A DNA stretch of 64,000 nt. It comes from Zhengella sedimenti (GTDB taxonomy: Bacteria > Pseudomonadota > Alphaproteobacteria > Rhizobiales > Rhizobiaceae). Each line of letters begins with the position of its first letter. Positions within the stretch are counted from its first letter, which is position 1. The stretch is taken from NCBI RefSeq assembly GCF_046506625.1, contig NZ_JBKFFP010000001.1, positions 558,001 to 622,000 on the forward strand, given 5' to 3'. Shown here piece by piece: positions 44,422-53,409 of the stretch. The notes below the pieces were generated by a model that searched no databases, was not told the DNA's origin, and saw only the letters and a program-made list of their open reading frames with translations. The position numbers were made by a program, and so were the translations under genes.

Positions 44422-44715
44422 TCAAGCTTCCGGATTGTTGATGACCCAGGTCCACGGGCGGACCTCGACGGCGGCGAACAGGCCCGCCCTGGCGTAGGGG
44501 TCCTGGCCTGCCAGCGCCTCGGCGGCAGACTGGTTTTCGGCCTCGATGACGACCATGCTGCCATCGGGCTTGCCTTCGGCGTCCATGAAGGGGCCGCCGA
44601 GTTTCACGATCCCCTTGTCCTTCAGGCCGTTCAGCCATTCCAGGTGCGCCGGGCGGGTGTCGAGGCGCAGTTGCAGCGCGTTCGGCTTGTCATTGCAGAT
44701 CAGGGCAAAAAGCAT
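44422..44715 (-). CDS. YciI-like protein
   Basis: A 97-residue dimeric alpha/beta-barrel-type protein of the YciI family: LFALICNDKPNALQLRLDTRPAHLEWL (given here as LFALICNDKPNA and TRPAHLEWL) with the His-Asp pair typical of the family, then YARAGLFAAVEVRPW. The function is not known, although an enzymatic role is suspected. It lies between gpsA and the EVE gene on the same strand in an arrangement common in Hyphomicrobiales. Confidence 0.93.
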   Translation of the reverse strand: MLFALICNDKPNALQLRLDTRPAHLEWLNGLKDKGIVKLGGPFMDAEGKPDGSMVVIEAENQSAAEALAGQDPYARAGLFAAVEVRPWTWVINNPEA

Positions 44716-44760
44716 GATGTCCAGTCCTCCGCAGGCCAGTGGCCCGTTTGTTGATGTCTG

Positions 44761-45753
44761 TCAGATATCCTCGGTTTTCAGCGGCCGGGCGAGCAGGGCC
44801 TCCATGGCCGCGCGAACGGTCAGGCGCCCGTCCAGCACGGCGGCGACGGCATCGCAGATCGGCGCCTCGATGGCCTTGTCCATGGCGATGCGCGCGGCAA
44901 TGCCTGCGGTGGCGGCACCTTCGGCCAGCGGGCGGTTGTCCAGGCTTTCCCCGCGTCCCAGGGCCACGCCATAGGCGAAATTGCGCGATTGCTCCGATCC
45001 GCAGGTGAGGATCAGGTCGCCAAGGCCGGACAGGCCCATCATGGTTTCGGGCCGGCCACCGAGCGCCGCGCCGATGCGCCGCAACTCGACGAAGCCGCGC
45101 GTGATGGCGGCGGCCTGCGCGCTGGCGCCGAGGCCCGCGCCATGGATCGAGCCTGCAGCGATGGCGAGCACGTTCTTCAGCGCGCCGCCCACTTCCACGC
45201 CCTTCAGGTCATCGGTCGCATAGCAGCGGAAGGCAGGGCCGGAAAGCCGCGCGGCAAGGTCGCGCGCCAGTGTCTCGTTTCCGGCCGCGACCGTGACGGC
45301 GGTCGGCAGGCCGCGCGCAACATCGCTGGCAAAGCTCGGACCCGACAAGGCCGCGACGGGGTTTGCGGGCAGGATTTGCGTGGCAATATCGGACATCAGC
45401 AGTCCCGTGCTGCGTTCGATGCCCTTGGCGCAGAGGACGAGCGGGATGCCGGAGGGGATGGTTTCCTTCAGGCCGGAAAGCGCATCGCGCAGGGTCTGGG
45501 CCGGCACGACCGCCAGGACGATGTGCGCGTCCCGGAGCGCTTCGGCGGCATCGGCGGTGGCAAAGATGCCCGGCTCCAGCGTGATTCCCGGTAGGTAGCG
45601 GGCATTGGTTTTCCGGCTGTTGATCTCCGCCACCGTGGCCGCGTCGCGGGCCCACAGCGCGGGCTCCAGTCCGGCCCGGGCCATGGTCACGGCCAGCGCC
45701 GTGCCCCAGGCGCCCCCACCCAGGACCGCGATTTTCGGCGCAGCGCCGCTCAT
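44761..45753 (-). CDS. gpsA: NAD(P)-dependent glycerol-3-phosphate dehydrogenase
   Basis: A 330-residue cytosolic enzyme reducing dihydroxyacetone phosphate to sn-glycerol 3-phosphate for phospholipid synthesis. Motifs: AVLGGGAWGTALA (Rossmann), AKGIERSTGLLMSD, and VGGALKNVLAIAAG with the catalytic lysine, then GLGDLILTCGSEQSRNF. The start overlaps the stop of tsaD by 4 bases (ATGA, 45750-45753), a conserved coupling. Length is standard. Confidence 0.97.
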   Translation of the reverse strand: MSGAAPKIAVLGGGAWGTALAVTMARAGLEPALWARDAATVAEINSRKTNARYLPGITLEPGIFATADAAEALRDAHIVLAVVPAQTLRDALSGLKETIPSGIPLVLCAKGIERSTGLLMSDIATQILPANPVAALSGPSFASDVARGLPTAVTVAAGNETLARDLAARLSGPAFRCYATDDLKGVEVGGALKNVLAIAAGSIHGAGLGASAQAAAITRGFVELRRIGAALGGRPETMMGLSGLGDLILTCGSEQSRNFAYGVALGRGESLDNRPLAEGAATAGIAARIAMDKAIEAPICDAVAAVLDGRLTVRAAMEALLARPLKTEDI

Positions 45754-46859
45754 GCCTTGGCCCCCCGCTTGCCGGCGCCGAACACGGGCGCGGACCCTTC
45801 GTCCAGCGGCCAGCGCGCACGCGGCGCGATCTGAAGCGCGTCATCAGGAACAAGACCGGCGCGCAGGCGCTCAAGTCCGGCCCAGGCGATCATGGCGGCA
45901 TTGTCGGTGCACAGGTCCAAAGGCGGGGCGGCAAGGCGGAAGCCGTGATCCGCGCAAAGGGTTTCCAGCGCCGCCCGCACCGCCTTGTTGGCCGCGACGC
46001 CGCCGGCGACCACCAGGACCGGATCGGCGATGGCCGGATGTTCAATGCGGAATCGCTCCAGGCTGCGGGCAACGCGTTCAGCCAGCGTTTCGCAGATGGC
46101 CTGCTGGAAGGAGGCGCAGATATCGGCGACGTCCGCACTTGTCAGCGGCGCGACCGCCGTCGCGGCCTGGCGCACCGCCGTCTTCAGTCCGGAGAACGAA
46201 AAATCCGGCCGTTGTTCGCCCCGGAGCGGCCGGGGCAGGGCAAAGCGCCGGGCGTCGCCCTTCAAGGCTTCCCTCTCCACCGCCGGTCCGCCGGGATAGG
46301 GCAGGCCGAGAAGCTTGGCGGTCTTGTCGAAGGCTTCGCCGAGCGCATCGTCGATCGTCGTGCCCCAGCGCCGGTAGTCGCCGACGCCGCCGACGCGCAG
46401 GATCTGGGTATGCCCGCCGGAGACAAGCAGGAGCAGGAAGGGGAAGTCCGCCTGGCCCGTCAGCCGCGCGGTCAGCGCATGGCCCTCCAGGTGGTTGACC
46501 GGTATGAGCGGCTTGCCCCATGCGGCAGCCATGGCCTTGGCGGTCATCAGCCCGGCGATCAGGCCGCCGATCAGGCCCGGACCGGCGGTCACCGCGATGG
46601 CGTCGATGGTGTCGCGCGAGACGCCGGCTTCGGCCATTGCGGCGGCAATCACGCCGTCGAGCGCCTCGACATGGGCGCGGGCGGCGATTTCCGGCACGAC
46701 ACCGCCAAAAGCGGCATGTTCGTCGATCTGGCTGAGCACCACGTTCGACCGGATGAGGGGCACGCCGGCCCGGTCCAGCGAGACGACGGATGCGGCGGTT
46801 TCGTCGCAGCTGGCCTCGATGCCGAGAACGGTCTGTGTCAGGGGCGCGTGTTCGATCAT
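45750..46859 (-). CDS. tsaD: tRNA N6-threonylcarbamoyladenosine synthesis protein TsaD
   Basis: A 369-residue Kae1/TsaD protein that transfers threonylcarbamoyl onto adenine 37 of tRNAs reading ANN codons. It has the metal motif HLEGHALTARL, the ASKHA ATP-binding segments GIEASCDETAAS and SGGHTQILRV, and PDFSFSGLKTAV. It heads the leftward tsaD-gpsA-yciI-EVE run and is divergent from hemC across 70 bases, which must hold both promoters. Confidence 0.98.
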   Translation of the reverse strand: MIEHAPLTQTVLGIEASCDETAASVVSLDRAGVPLIRSNVVLSQIDEHAAFGGVVPEIAARAHVEALDGVIAAAMAEAGVSRDTIDAIAVTAGPGLIGGLIAGLMTAKAMAAAWGKPLIPVNHLEGHALTARLTGQADFPFLLLLVSGGHTQILRVGGVGDYRRWGTTIDDALGEAFDKTAKLLGLPYPGGPAVEREALKGDARRFALPRPLRGEQRPDFSFSGLKTAVRQAATAVAPLTSADVADICASFQQAICETLAERVARSLERFRIEHPAIADPVLVVAGGVAANKAVRAALETLCADHGFRLAAPPLDLCTDNAAMIAWAGLERLRAGLVPDDALQIAPRARWPLDEGSAPVFGAGKRGAKA

Positions 46860-46929
46860 TGCGAGGGCAGGCTTATCCCGGTAGACAGGGCGGCGAAAAT
46901 CTGGCGACGGTTACCACGGACGGGCGGAC

Positions 46930-47859
46930 ATGCAAACACGGCGGATCAGAATCGGGACACGCGGCAGCGAACTGGCGCTCGCGCAGGCGCGGGAGACGCG
47001 TGCACGGCTGATGACAGCGCATGGCATGGAGGAGGAGGCCTTCGAGATCGTGGTCATCTCCACCTCCGGCGACCGCATCCAGGACCGGCCATTGTCGGAA
47101 GCCGGCGGCAAGGGCCTGTTCACCAAGGAAATCGAGGAAGCCCTGTATGACGGGCGAATCGACCTTGCCGTCCATTCCTCAAAGGACATGCCGACCATGC
47201 TTCCCGACGGGCTGGAGCTTTCGGCTTTCCTGGAGCGTGAAGACCCGCGCGATGCCTTCATCGGCAAGGCGGCCGCCAGGATCGCCGACCTGCCGGAAGG
47301 CGCAACCGTCGGTTCCTCCTCCTTGCGCCGTCAGGCGCTGATCCGGCGCATGCGGCCCGACCTTTCGGTGGTCATGTATCGCGGCAATGTTCAGACCCGG
47401 CTTCGGAAACTGGAAGAGGGCGTGGTGGCTGGAACGATGCTGGCCAATGCCGGCCTGCGCCGGCTGGGACTGGCCGGTGTCATCACCGACCTGATGGATG
47501 TGGACAGCTTCCCCCCGGCGCCAGGCCAGGGTGCCATCTGCATCGAATCGCGCACCGGCGACACGGAAACAAGGCGATTGCTCGATGCCATCAATCACGA
47601 CGAGACACGGATAGCGCTGACCTGCGAACGGGCCTTCCTGGCCGCGCTCGACGGATCCTGCCGTACACCATTGGCCGGACACGCCCGTATCGACGGCACA
47701 CAGGTCTTTTTTTCCGGCATGATCCTCACGCCGGACGGGACACAGGCGCACGAGATCGCCGGCGACGGGCTCATCACCGATGCCGAGATCGTCGGCCGAA
47801 AGGCAGGCGAAAAAGTGCGCGCCAAGGCCGGCCCCGGCTTCTTCGACAGCTGGACCTGA
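46930..47859 (+). CDS. hemC: Hydroxymethylbilane synthase (porphobilinogen deaminase)
   Basis: A 309-residue enzyme that polymerises four porphobilinogens into hydroxymethylbilane. Signatures: RIGTRGSELALAQA, VHSSKDMPTMLPDG, GSSSLRRQALIRRM, YRGNVQTRLRKL and the dipyrromethane cofactor cysteine in LDGSCRTPLAGHA. It is followed 2 bases after its stop by hemD. The cluster hemC-hemD-mitofilin-hemY links tetrapyrrole synthesis with membrane proteins. Confidence 0.98.
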   Translation: MQTRRIRIGTRGSELALAQARETRARLMTAHGMEEEAFEIVVISTSGDRIQDRPLSEAGGKGLFTKEIEEALYDGRIDLAVHSSKDMPTMLPDGLELSAFLEREDPRDAFIGKAAARIADLPEGATVGSSSLRRQALIRRMRPDLSVVMYRGNVQTRLRKLEEGVVAGTMLANAGLRRLGLAGVITDLMDVDSFPPAPGQGAICIESRTGDTETRRLLDAINHDETRIALTCERAFLAALDGSCRTPLAGHARIDGTQVFFSGMILTPDGTQAHEIAGDGLITDAEIVGRKAGEKVRAKAGPGFFDSWT

Positions 47860-47861
47860 CA

Positions 47862-48578
47862 TTGGACAGGCGGCGGCGCGTTCTCGTCACCCGGCCGCGG
47901 GAGGCGGCGGAGAAAACCGCGCGCCGCATCGCCGCCCTTGGCCATGAGCCGGTGATCCTGCCGCTCAGCCGCATCGTTGCCATTGCCTGTGACTTGCCCG
48001 GCCCGCTTGTCCGTTTCGACGCCGTCGCCGTGACGAGCGCCAATGCGATCCGTCACGCCGGCCGCGGCCTGATCGACCGCCTGGCCGGACTGCCCTGTAT
48101 CGCGGTGGGTGAAGCGACCGCGCGCGCGGTCGAAAAGGCGGGGTTCTCGGCAGTCACGAGCGTCAAGGGCGATGTATCGGATATCGTCGCCCGCATGGCC
48201 GGCACGCTGCCGGGCGGTGCCCGGATCGCCTATCCCTGCGGACGCGTCCGGCGGCCGGATCTTGAAGCCGCCGCGCGCCGGCACGGTTTCCGGATCGTGG
48301 CGATGGAAACCTACGATACGGAAAAAGTCAGTTACTCAACTCAGGAAATGGCAGGCGTTCTCGGCAGCAAGCCGATTGACGATGCGCTTGTCTTTTCAGC
48401 CAATGGCGCAGCCGCGATGCAGACCCTGCCTGCCGGTGAGTACATGAATCAAATATTTGAAAATACGCGATTTCTCTGCATTTCCGAACGCGTTGCCGAT
48501 ACGATTGCGACACGCGGCGGACAGAGCGTGGCCGTGGCAGACCGGCCGAACGAGGATGCCATGCTGGCTCTCCTGTAG
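47862..48578 (+). CDS. hemD: Uroporphyrinogen-III synthase
   Basis: A 238-residue enzyme that cyclises hydroxymethylbilane with inversion of ring D. The family is poorly conserved, but VLVTRPREAAEKTARRIAALGHEP, VAVTSANAIRHA and the late VFSANGAAAM fit well, and position after hemC is decisive. The start appears to be TTG 47862; no ATG or GTG gives the complete N-terminus. Spacing to hemC (2 bases) implies coupled translation. The third quarter (TYDTEKVSYSTQEMAG) is less GC-rich than its surroundings. Confidence 0.88.
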   Translation: MDRRRRVLVTRPREAAEKTARRIAALGHEPVILPLSRIVAIACDLPGPLVRFDAVAVTSANAIRHAGRGLIDRLAGLPCIAVGEATARAVEKAGFSAVTSVKGDVSDIVARMAGTLPGGARIAYPCGRVRRPDLEAAARRHGFRIVAMETYDTEKVSYSTQEMAGVLGSKPIDDALVFSANGAAAMQTLPAGEYMNQIFENTRFLCISERVADTIATRGGQSVAVADRPNEDAMLALL

Positions 48579-48687
48579 GGAGGCGCGGGCCTTTGCCGCG
48601 CCTGCAACCCTTTCTCTTGCCGGTCATTGTGCTAATCGGAAGCGGAAAGCCACTGAAGGCGCATGACATTCGATGCGGAGACGAGCC

Positions 48688-50223
48688 ATGGCGAAGAAAC
48701 CCGACCAACGCCATTCGAAGGACAAGCGGGATCCCGTGACGATCGACCTTGATTCCAGCGAGGTCACGCGAATCGAGGACGAGAAGACGCAGGCTGCCGA
48801 AACCAGCGAGGCGGAGGCCGTGGCCGAGGCGAATGCCGCGCTGGATGACGAACAGGGCCGGCAGGACAACGGCGAAACCACGGGTGAATCCGACGGCCAG
48901 TCCGCGGAAGCCGGAACGCCGGCCGACGAAGACAAGGCAGTGGCCGATGACGCGGCGCAATCGGCGGTAGAGGACGGATCGGCCGGGACAATTGCCTCCG
49001 GCGAGGATGCTTCGGGAACCCCTACGGAGGAAGCGGACGAGAGGGGCGAACAGGAACCGGCCGCGTCTGCCGCGCGGCCGGAACCGCAGCGTAGGTCCGG
49101 AGGTGCAGGTGCGATTGCCGGCGGCGTCATCGGCGCGGCGCTGACGCTCGCGGTTGCCGGCGGCGCCTGGTATGCGGGCTTCGTTCCGGCGACGGACCGC
49201 GACGGTTCAGCGGTGGAAAAGCAATCGGGTGCCATCGAGGCGTTGCGCTCCGAAATCGAAACGCTGAAGGCGCAGATCAGCGATGCATCGGCGGCCAGTA
49301 CGGCCCCGCCCGATGTTTCCGGCGACCTGGAAGCCCTGCGTGGTGAACTGGCCACGTTGTCGCAGTCGCTGCAAAGCGTGCGCGACGATGTGGCCGTGCT
49401 CGGCTCGGCGTCCGGCGGTGACGGCAATGGCGAGGCAGCGGCAGCACTTGGCGAACGGTTGAGCGGCATCGAGCAGCGCCTGCAGGCTCTCTCGGAGTCC
49501 ACGCCTGCGGACAGCGGCGGTCTTGACGCGGAGGCCGTGCGCCCGTTGATCGACGAGGCGACGGCGCCGCTGGCTGAACGGATCGGCCAGGCAAGCGATG
49601 CCGCATCGGCTGCGCAGGCCGCCGTCGAAGGGCTTCAGTCAACCATGGCGGAACTCCAGCAAAGCGTTGCCGCCATCGAGGAAAAACTATCGCAGGACGG
49701 CGGGCAGGCGGACGTGGCACGCGCCATTGCGGCAACCGCGCTGAAATCGGCCATCGACCGCGGCCAGCCCTTCATGACTGAGTTGGAAACCTTCGCCTCG
49801 GTGACGGGCGGCGGTGAAGCGGTGGACGCCCTTCGCTCGATGGCCGCCACGGGCGTTCCGACGCGCGCAGACATCGCCGAGGACGCCAATGACGCAGCCT
49901 ATGCCATGATCGACGCCACGCAGACCCTGCCCGAGGATGCCGGTTTCATGGACCGGCTCACGGCGAGCGCCCGCTCTCTGGTCAAGTCGCGGCCGGTCGG
50001 AACGCCGGAGGGCGACAAGCCCGCCGACATCGCCGCGCGCATGGTCAGCGCCGTGGAACGCGGCGACTACGCGGCGGCGCTGGCGGAATACGAAACCATG
50101 CCCGAAGCGGCGAAAACCGCCGGCGCGGAGTTTGCCGGACGGCTCAAAGCGCGTCTTGAAGCGGACCGGCTGGTCGACGACGTCCTATCCTCGGCGCTGA
50201 AAGCCGCCGGGCAGAACGGCTGA
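48688..50223 (+). CDS. Mitofilin (Mic60)-family inner-membrane protein
   Basis: A 511-residue protein. Residues 1-138 are an acidic, low-complexity cytoplasmic region; one helix spans about 140-163; 175-345 are predicted coiled coil (EALRSEIETLKAQI and similar); the end (about 360-511) holds the mitofilin signature. Alphaproteobacterial relatives are ancestral to mitochondrial Mic60, which bends membranes at crista junctions, and often lie next to hem genes as here. ATG 48688 has GGAG 8 bases upstream and is preferred over ATG 48673. It is 15 bases before hemY. Confidence 0.9.
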   Translation: MAKKPDQRHSKDKRDPVTIDLDSSEVTRIEDEKTQAAETSEAEAVAEANAALDDEQGRQDNGETTGESDGQSAEAGTPADEDKAVADDAAQSAVEDGSAGTIASGEDASGTPTEEADERGEQEPAASAARPEPQRRSGGAGAIAGGVIGAALTLAVAGGAWYAGFVPATDRDGSAVEKQSGAIEALRSEIETLKAQISDASAASTAPPDVSGDLEALRGELATLSQSLQSVRDDVAVLGSASGGDGNGEAAAALGERLSGIEQRLQALSESTPADSGGLDAEAVRPLIDEATAPLAERIGQASDAASAAQAAVEGLQSTMAELQQSVAAIEEKLSQDGGQADVARAIAATALKSAIDRGQPFMTELETFASVTGGGEAVDALRSMAATGVPTRADIAEDANDAAYAMIDATQTLPEDAGFMDRLTASARSLVKSRPVGTPEGDKPADIAARMVSAVERGDYAAALAEYETMPEAAKTAGAEFAGRLKARLEADRLVDDVLSSALKAAGQNG

Positions 50224-50237
50224 GGAGAACGGACATC

Positions 50238-52121
50238 ATGATCAGGCTTCTTGTCTTTCTCGCCACCGTCTTCGTGCTCGGCGCCGGCTTTGCCTGGCTG
50301 GCCGACCGGCCCGGAACCATGGTCGTCACCTTCGACGCCATGCAATACGAGGTCTCGCTGCTGGTCGCGGCTGTGGCCGTGGTCGCTGCCGTCGCCGCCA
50401 TCCTGCTGGCCTGGTGGGTGCTCAAGGCCATCTGGACAAGTCCACACCGTGTGAGCCGTTTCTTCCGGGCGCGCAAGCGCGATCGCGGCTACCAGTCGCT
50501 GTCGACCGGCCTGATCGCCGCCGGGGCCGGGGACGCGGTGTCGGCGCGCCGGATGAGCAAGCAGGCGCAAAGCAACCTCTCGGCCGACCAGGAGCCGCTG
50601 ATCCACCTCCTTGATGCGCAGACGCTGCTTCTGGAAGGCGATACGGAGGGTGCGCGCAAGAAGTTCGAGGCAATGGTCGAGGATCCGGAAACGCGGCTGC
50701 TGGGGCTGCGCGGGCTCTATCTGGAAGCGCAGCGCATGCGTGAACCGGAAGCCGCCCGCCATTATGCCGAAAAGGCCGCGGAACTGGCGCCCCAGCTTGG
50801 CTGGGCGTCCGGCGCCACGCTGGAAGCGCGTTCGCGCGAGGGCGACTGGAGCGCCGCGCTGGCGCTGCTGGAGCAACAGGCCTCGACCCGGCAGATCGGA
50901 AAGGAGGTGGCCGCCCGCCGCCGCGCCGTGCTGCTGACGGCCAAGGCCATAGCCGAGGCGGAAGCCGATCCCGCCAGCGCGCGCAATGACGGGCAGGCCG
51001 CACTTCGGCTTGCGCCCGACCTCGTTCCCGCGGCCATCGTGACGGCCCGCTCGCTGGTGCGCCTCAACGATTTGAAGAAGGCGGCCAAGGTGCTGGAGGC
51101 GATGTGGAAGAAGGAGGCCCATCCGGAAGTGGCGCAGGCCTATGTCCACCTGCGTCCAGGCGATTCGGTGGCCGACCGGCTCAAGCGGGCGGAACGGCTG
51201 CAGGCGCTGCGAACCTATCACCGCGAATCGGCCTACGCGGTTGCCCGTGCCGCCTATGATGCCGGGGAGTACCGCCTGGCACGCGAAAAGCTGGAGGCGG
51301 TCCTCAAGCAGGATCCGCGCGAAGGCGCCTACCTGTTGCTCGCCGACATCGAGGAAGCCGAAACCGGCGACCAGGGCCGCGTGCGGCACTGGCTCTCCAT
51401 GGCCGTGCGCGCGCCGCGCGATCCGGCCTGGACGGCGGATGGCTATGTGTCGGAGCACTGGGCGCCGTTTTCGCCCGTCACGGGCCGCATCGACGCCTTC
51501 GAATGGCGGGTGCCGGTGGAACGGCTCGGTCCCGTGCTGGAGGATCGTCCGGCCGACGGCGGCATGCCGGTGATGCCTCCGGCGATTGCCTCCAAGGGTG
51601 CTTCGGGGCGCGATGAAGCGATTGCGGGAAGCGTGGCCGCGACAGCAGCGGCCGGGGCGTCCGTGACGCACCATGAGGCGGAGGTGGCTGACGAGGACCG
51701 CGGGACCCCGTCCGATCCGGGCGCCGGCATGGAGATCATCCCGCCGGCACCCTCCGGCGTGGAAAAGGATGCTGCCCGCAGTGATGCGGAGGACAGCGAT
51801 GCCGGAGACGGCGAACAGCCTGCCGCGGCCAAGACCGACGCGGCAGGCGAACCTGAAAACGGGAAGAACGCAGAAGCTGCGAAGGCCGGGACAGGCGAAC
51901 CGCAAAAGGACAAGGAACCCGATGCGCTGTCCTCCAACACGGCTGCGGCGGCACGCGCGGCCGAACAGCCCGCACCGCTGGCCGAAGGCGTCAGCGTGCC
52001 GGACTCCGTCGATCCGCAACGCAAGCCGCTGACGCGTGAACGTCCGCCGGTTCCCGACGATCCCGGCGTCGATCCCGATGCGCCGAAGGAAGAGAGCGTG
52101 CCGCGCTTCCGGTTGTTCTGA
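50238..52121 (+). CDS. hemY: HemY-type TPR membrane protein
   Basis: A 627-residue protein with two N-terminal membrane helices (about 3-22 and 40-65) forming the HemY_N domain (RFFRARKRDRGYQSL after it), followed by TPR-like helices to about residue 430 and a long acidic, Ala/Pro-rich tail. It is distinct from the protoporphyrinogen oxidase also called HemY. Function in heme pathways is suggested mainly by constant linkage to hemC/hemD; it may be a scaffold. It directly follows the mitofilin gene. Confidence 0.9.
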   Translation: MIRLLVFLATVFVLGAGFAWLADRPGTMVVTFDAMQYEVSLLVAAVAVVAAVAAILLAWWVLKAIWTSPHRVSRFFRARKRDRGYQSLSTGLIAAGAGDAVSARRMSKQAQSNLSADQEPLIHLLDAQTLLLEGDTEGARKKFEAMVEDPETRLLGLRGLYLEAQRMREPEAARHYAEKAAELAPQLGWASGATLEARSREGDWSAALALLEQQASTRQIGKEVAARRRAVLLTAKAIAEAEADPASARNDGQAALRLAPDLVPAAIVTARSLVRLNDLKKAAKVLEAMWKKEAHPEVAQAYVHLRPGDSVADRLKRAERLQALRTYHRESAYAVARAAYDAGEYRLAREKLEAVLKQDPREGAYLLLADIEEAETGDQGRVRHWLSMAVRAPRDPAWTADGYVSEHWAPFSPVTGRIDAFEWRVPVERLGPVLEDRPADGGMPVMPPAIASKGASGRDEAIAGSVAATAAAGASVTHHEAEVADEDRGTPSDPGAGMEIIPPAPSGVEKDAARSDAEDSDAGDGEQPAAAKTDAAGEPENGKNAEAAKAGTGEPQKDKEPDALSSNTAAAARAAEQPAPLAEGVSVPDSVDPQRKPLTRERPPVPDDPGVDPDAPKEESVPRFRLF

Positions 52122-52196
52122 TGAACGAGCTTTCTATAAATGAAGGGCAGAAGGCCTGAAAACGGCCGCAAACGCGAACCGCAGCAGGACCGCAAC

Positions 52197-52661
52197 ATGC
52201 TCGAACGGCTCTTCAGCCTGTTTACCGACTCCGCCGGCAAGCGGGGTGTCCATGAGGAGGACGATCCGAAGGTGGCCGCTGCCGCCCTGTTGTTTCACGT
52301 GATGGATGCCGACGGCGAGCGGCGCGAGGAGGAACGGACCCGTCTGACCCAGTCGCTGGCCGCGACCTATGGCCTTTCGGAAGCCGAGCTTCACCGGGTG
52401 ATGAAGGCTGGCGAGGCGGCTGATCGCGAAGCGGTCGACCTCTATGCCTTCACATCGGTGATCAAGCGGGAGCTTGACGAAACGGGCCGTCTCGATTTCA
52501 TCCGTCTCATGTGGGAAGTGGTGTTCGCCGACGGGGTGATGCATGAACTGGAAGACAACACGGTCTGGCGGGTGGCCGAACTGATCGGCATTTCCAACAG
52601 GGACCGTATCCTCCTGCGGCAGGAAGTGGCCTCGGCACGCGGCGTGGACATCAAGGGGTAG
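52197..52661 (+). CDS. TerB-family protein
   Basis: A 154-residue all-helical TerB-like protein with acidic metal-binding signatures: MDADGERREEERTRL and FADGVMHELEDNTVWRVAELIGI, in the D-x-D/E pattern of TerB repeats. Family members bind metal ions and accompany tellurite-resistance or membrane-stress systems, but single copies are common near hemY in rhizobia. ATG 52197 has AGGA upstream; ATG 52140 gives a basic extension without a ribosome site. Confidence 0.88.
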   Translation: MLERLFSLFTDSAGKRGVHEEDDPKVAAAALLFHVMDADGERREEERTRLTQSLAATYGLSEAELHRVMKAGEAADREAVDLYAFTSVIKRELDETGRLDFIRLMWEVVFADGVMHELEDNTVWRVAELIGISNRDRILLRQEVASARGVDIKG

Positions 52662-52671
52662 GCTTTCAGGC

Positions 52672-53385
52672 ATGGGCGCGGGCAGCAGGGGACGTATCCT
52701 CACGGTTCTCCACCAGGAGCATTCCAGCGCGGGCCGGGTCGGGCAGATCCTCCAGGCCCGGGGATTCGAACTCGACATACGGCGGCCGCCGCTCGGCGAC
52801 CCGCTTCCGGAGACGCTTTCCGGCCATGCCGGCGCGGTCATTTTCGGCGGGCCGATGAGCGCCAACGATCCGGAAGACTACGTCAAGCGCGAGACCGAAT
52901 GGATCGGGGTGGCGCTCAAGGAGAACAAGCCGTTCCTCGGCATCTGCCTCGGCGCGCAGATGCTGGTCAATCATCTGGGCGGACGGGTCGAGGGCCGGGC
53001 CGACGGGCAGGTCGAGATCGGCTGGTATCCGTTGCAGGCCACGCAAGAGGGCAGGGCGCTGATGGAATGGCCCGACATGGTGTACCAGTTCCATCGGGAG
53101 GGTTTCTCCCTGCCGCATGGCGCCACGCTTCTGGCCAGTGCCGAAGCCTATCCCAACCAGGCGTTCCGCTATGGCGCCAATGCCTGGGGCATCCAGTTCC
53201 ATGGCGAGTTGACCCGGGCGATGATGCAGCGCTGGATCGTGCGCGGGGCGCACCGTTTCGTGCTTCCGGGTGCCCAGCAGGGGCGCGAGCATATCGAGGG
53301 CCGCTATGTCTGGGACCCGAAGCTGCGCCGCTGGCTGGACGAGTTCCTGCATCTCATCTTCGAAAGCGGGAAGTCCGGGGACTGA
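52672..53385 (+). CDS. Class I glutamine amidotransferase-like protein
   Basis: A 237-residue stand-alone GATase-1 domain. The triad is complete: Cys92 in LGICLGAQM, His177 and Glu179 in WGIQFHGELT. Stand-alone members include GuaA-like glutaminases and gamma-glutamyl-gamma-aminobutyrate hydrolases; the specific substrate is not assignable. It starts 10 bases after the TerB-like gene and probably closes the hemC transcript series. Confidence 0.9.
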   Translation: MGAGSRGRILTVLHQEHSSAGRVGQILQARGFELDIRRPPLGDPLPETLSGHAGAVIFGGPMSANDPEDYVKRETEWIGVALKENKPFLGICLGAQMLVNHLGGRVEGRADGQVEIGWYPLQATQEGRALMEWPDMVYQFHREGFSLPHGATLLASAEAYPNQAFRYGANAWGIQFHGELTRAMMQRWIVRGAHRFVLPGAQQGREHIEGRYVWDPKLRRWLDEFLHLIFESGKSGD

Positions 53386-53409
53386 TCGGGCAAAGGCCTG
53401 CGGGCGCGG

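Noticed and set aside
50067..52019. A 650-codon minus-strand frame opposite hemY
   Set aside because: Composition is an antisense artefact and no ribosome site or domain was found; hemY is on the + strand.
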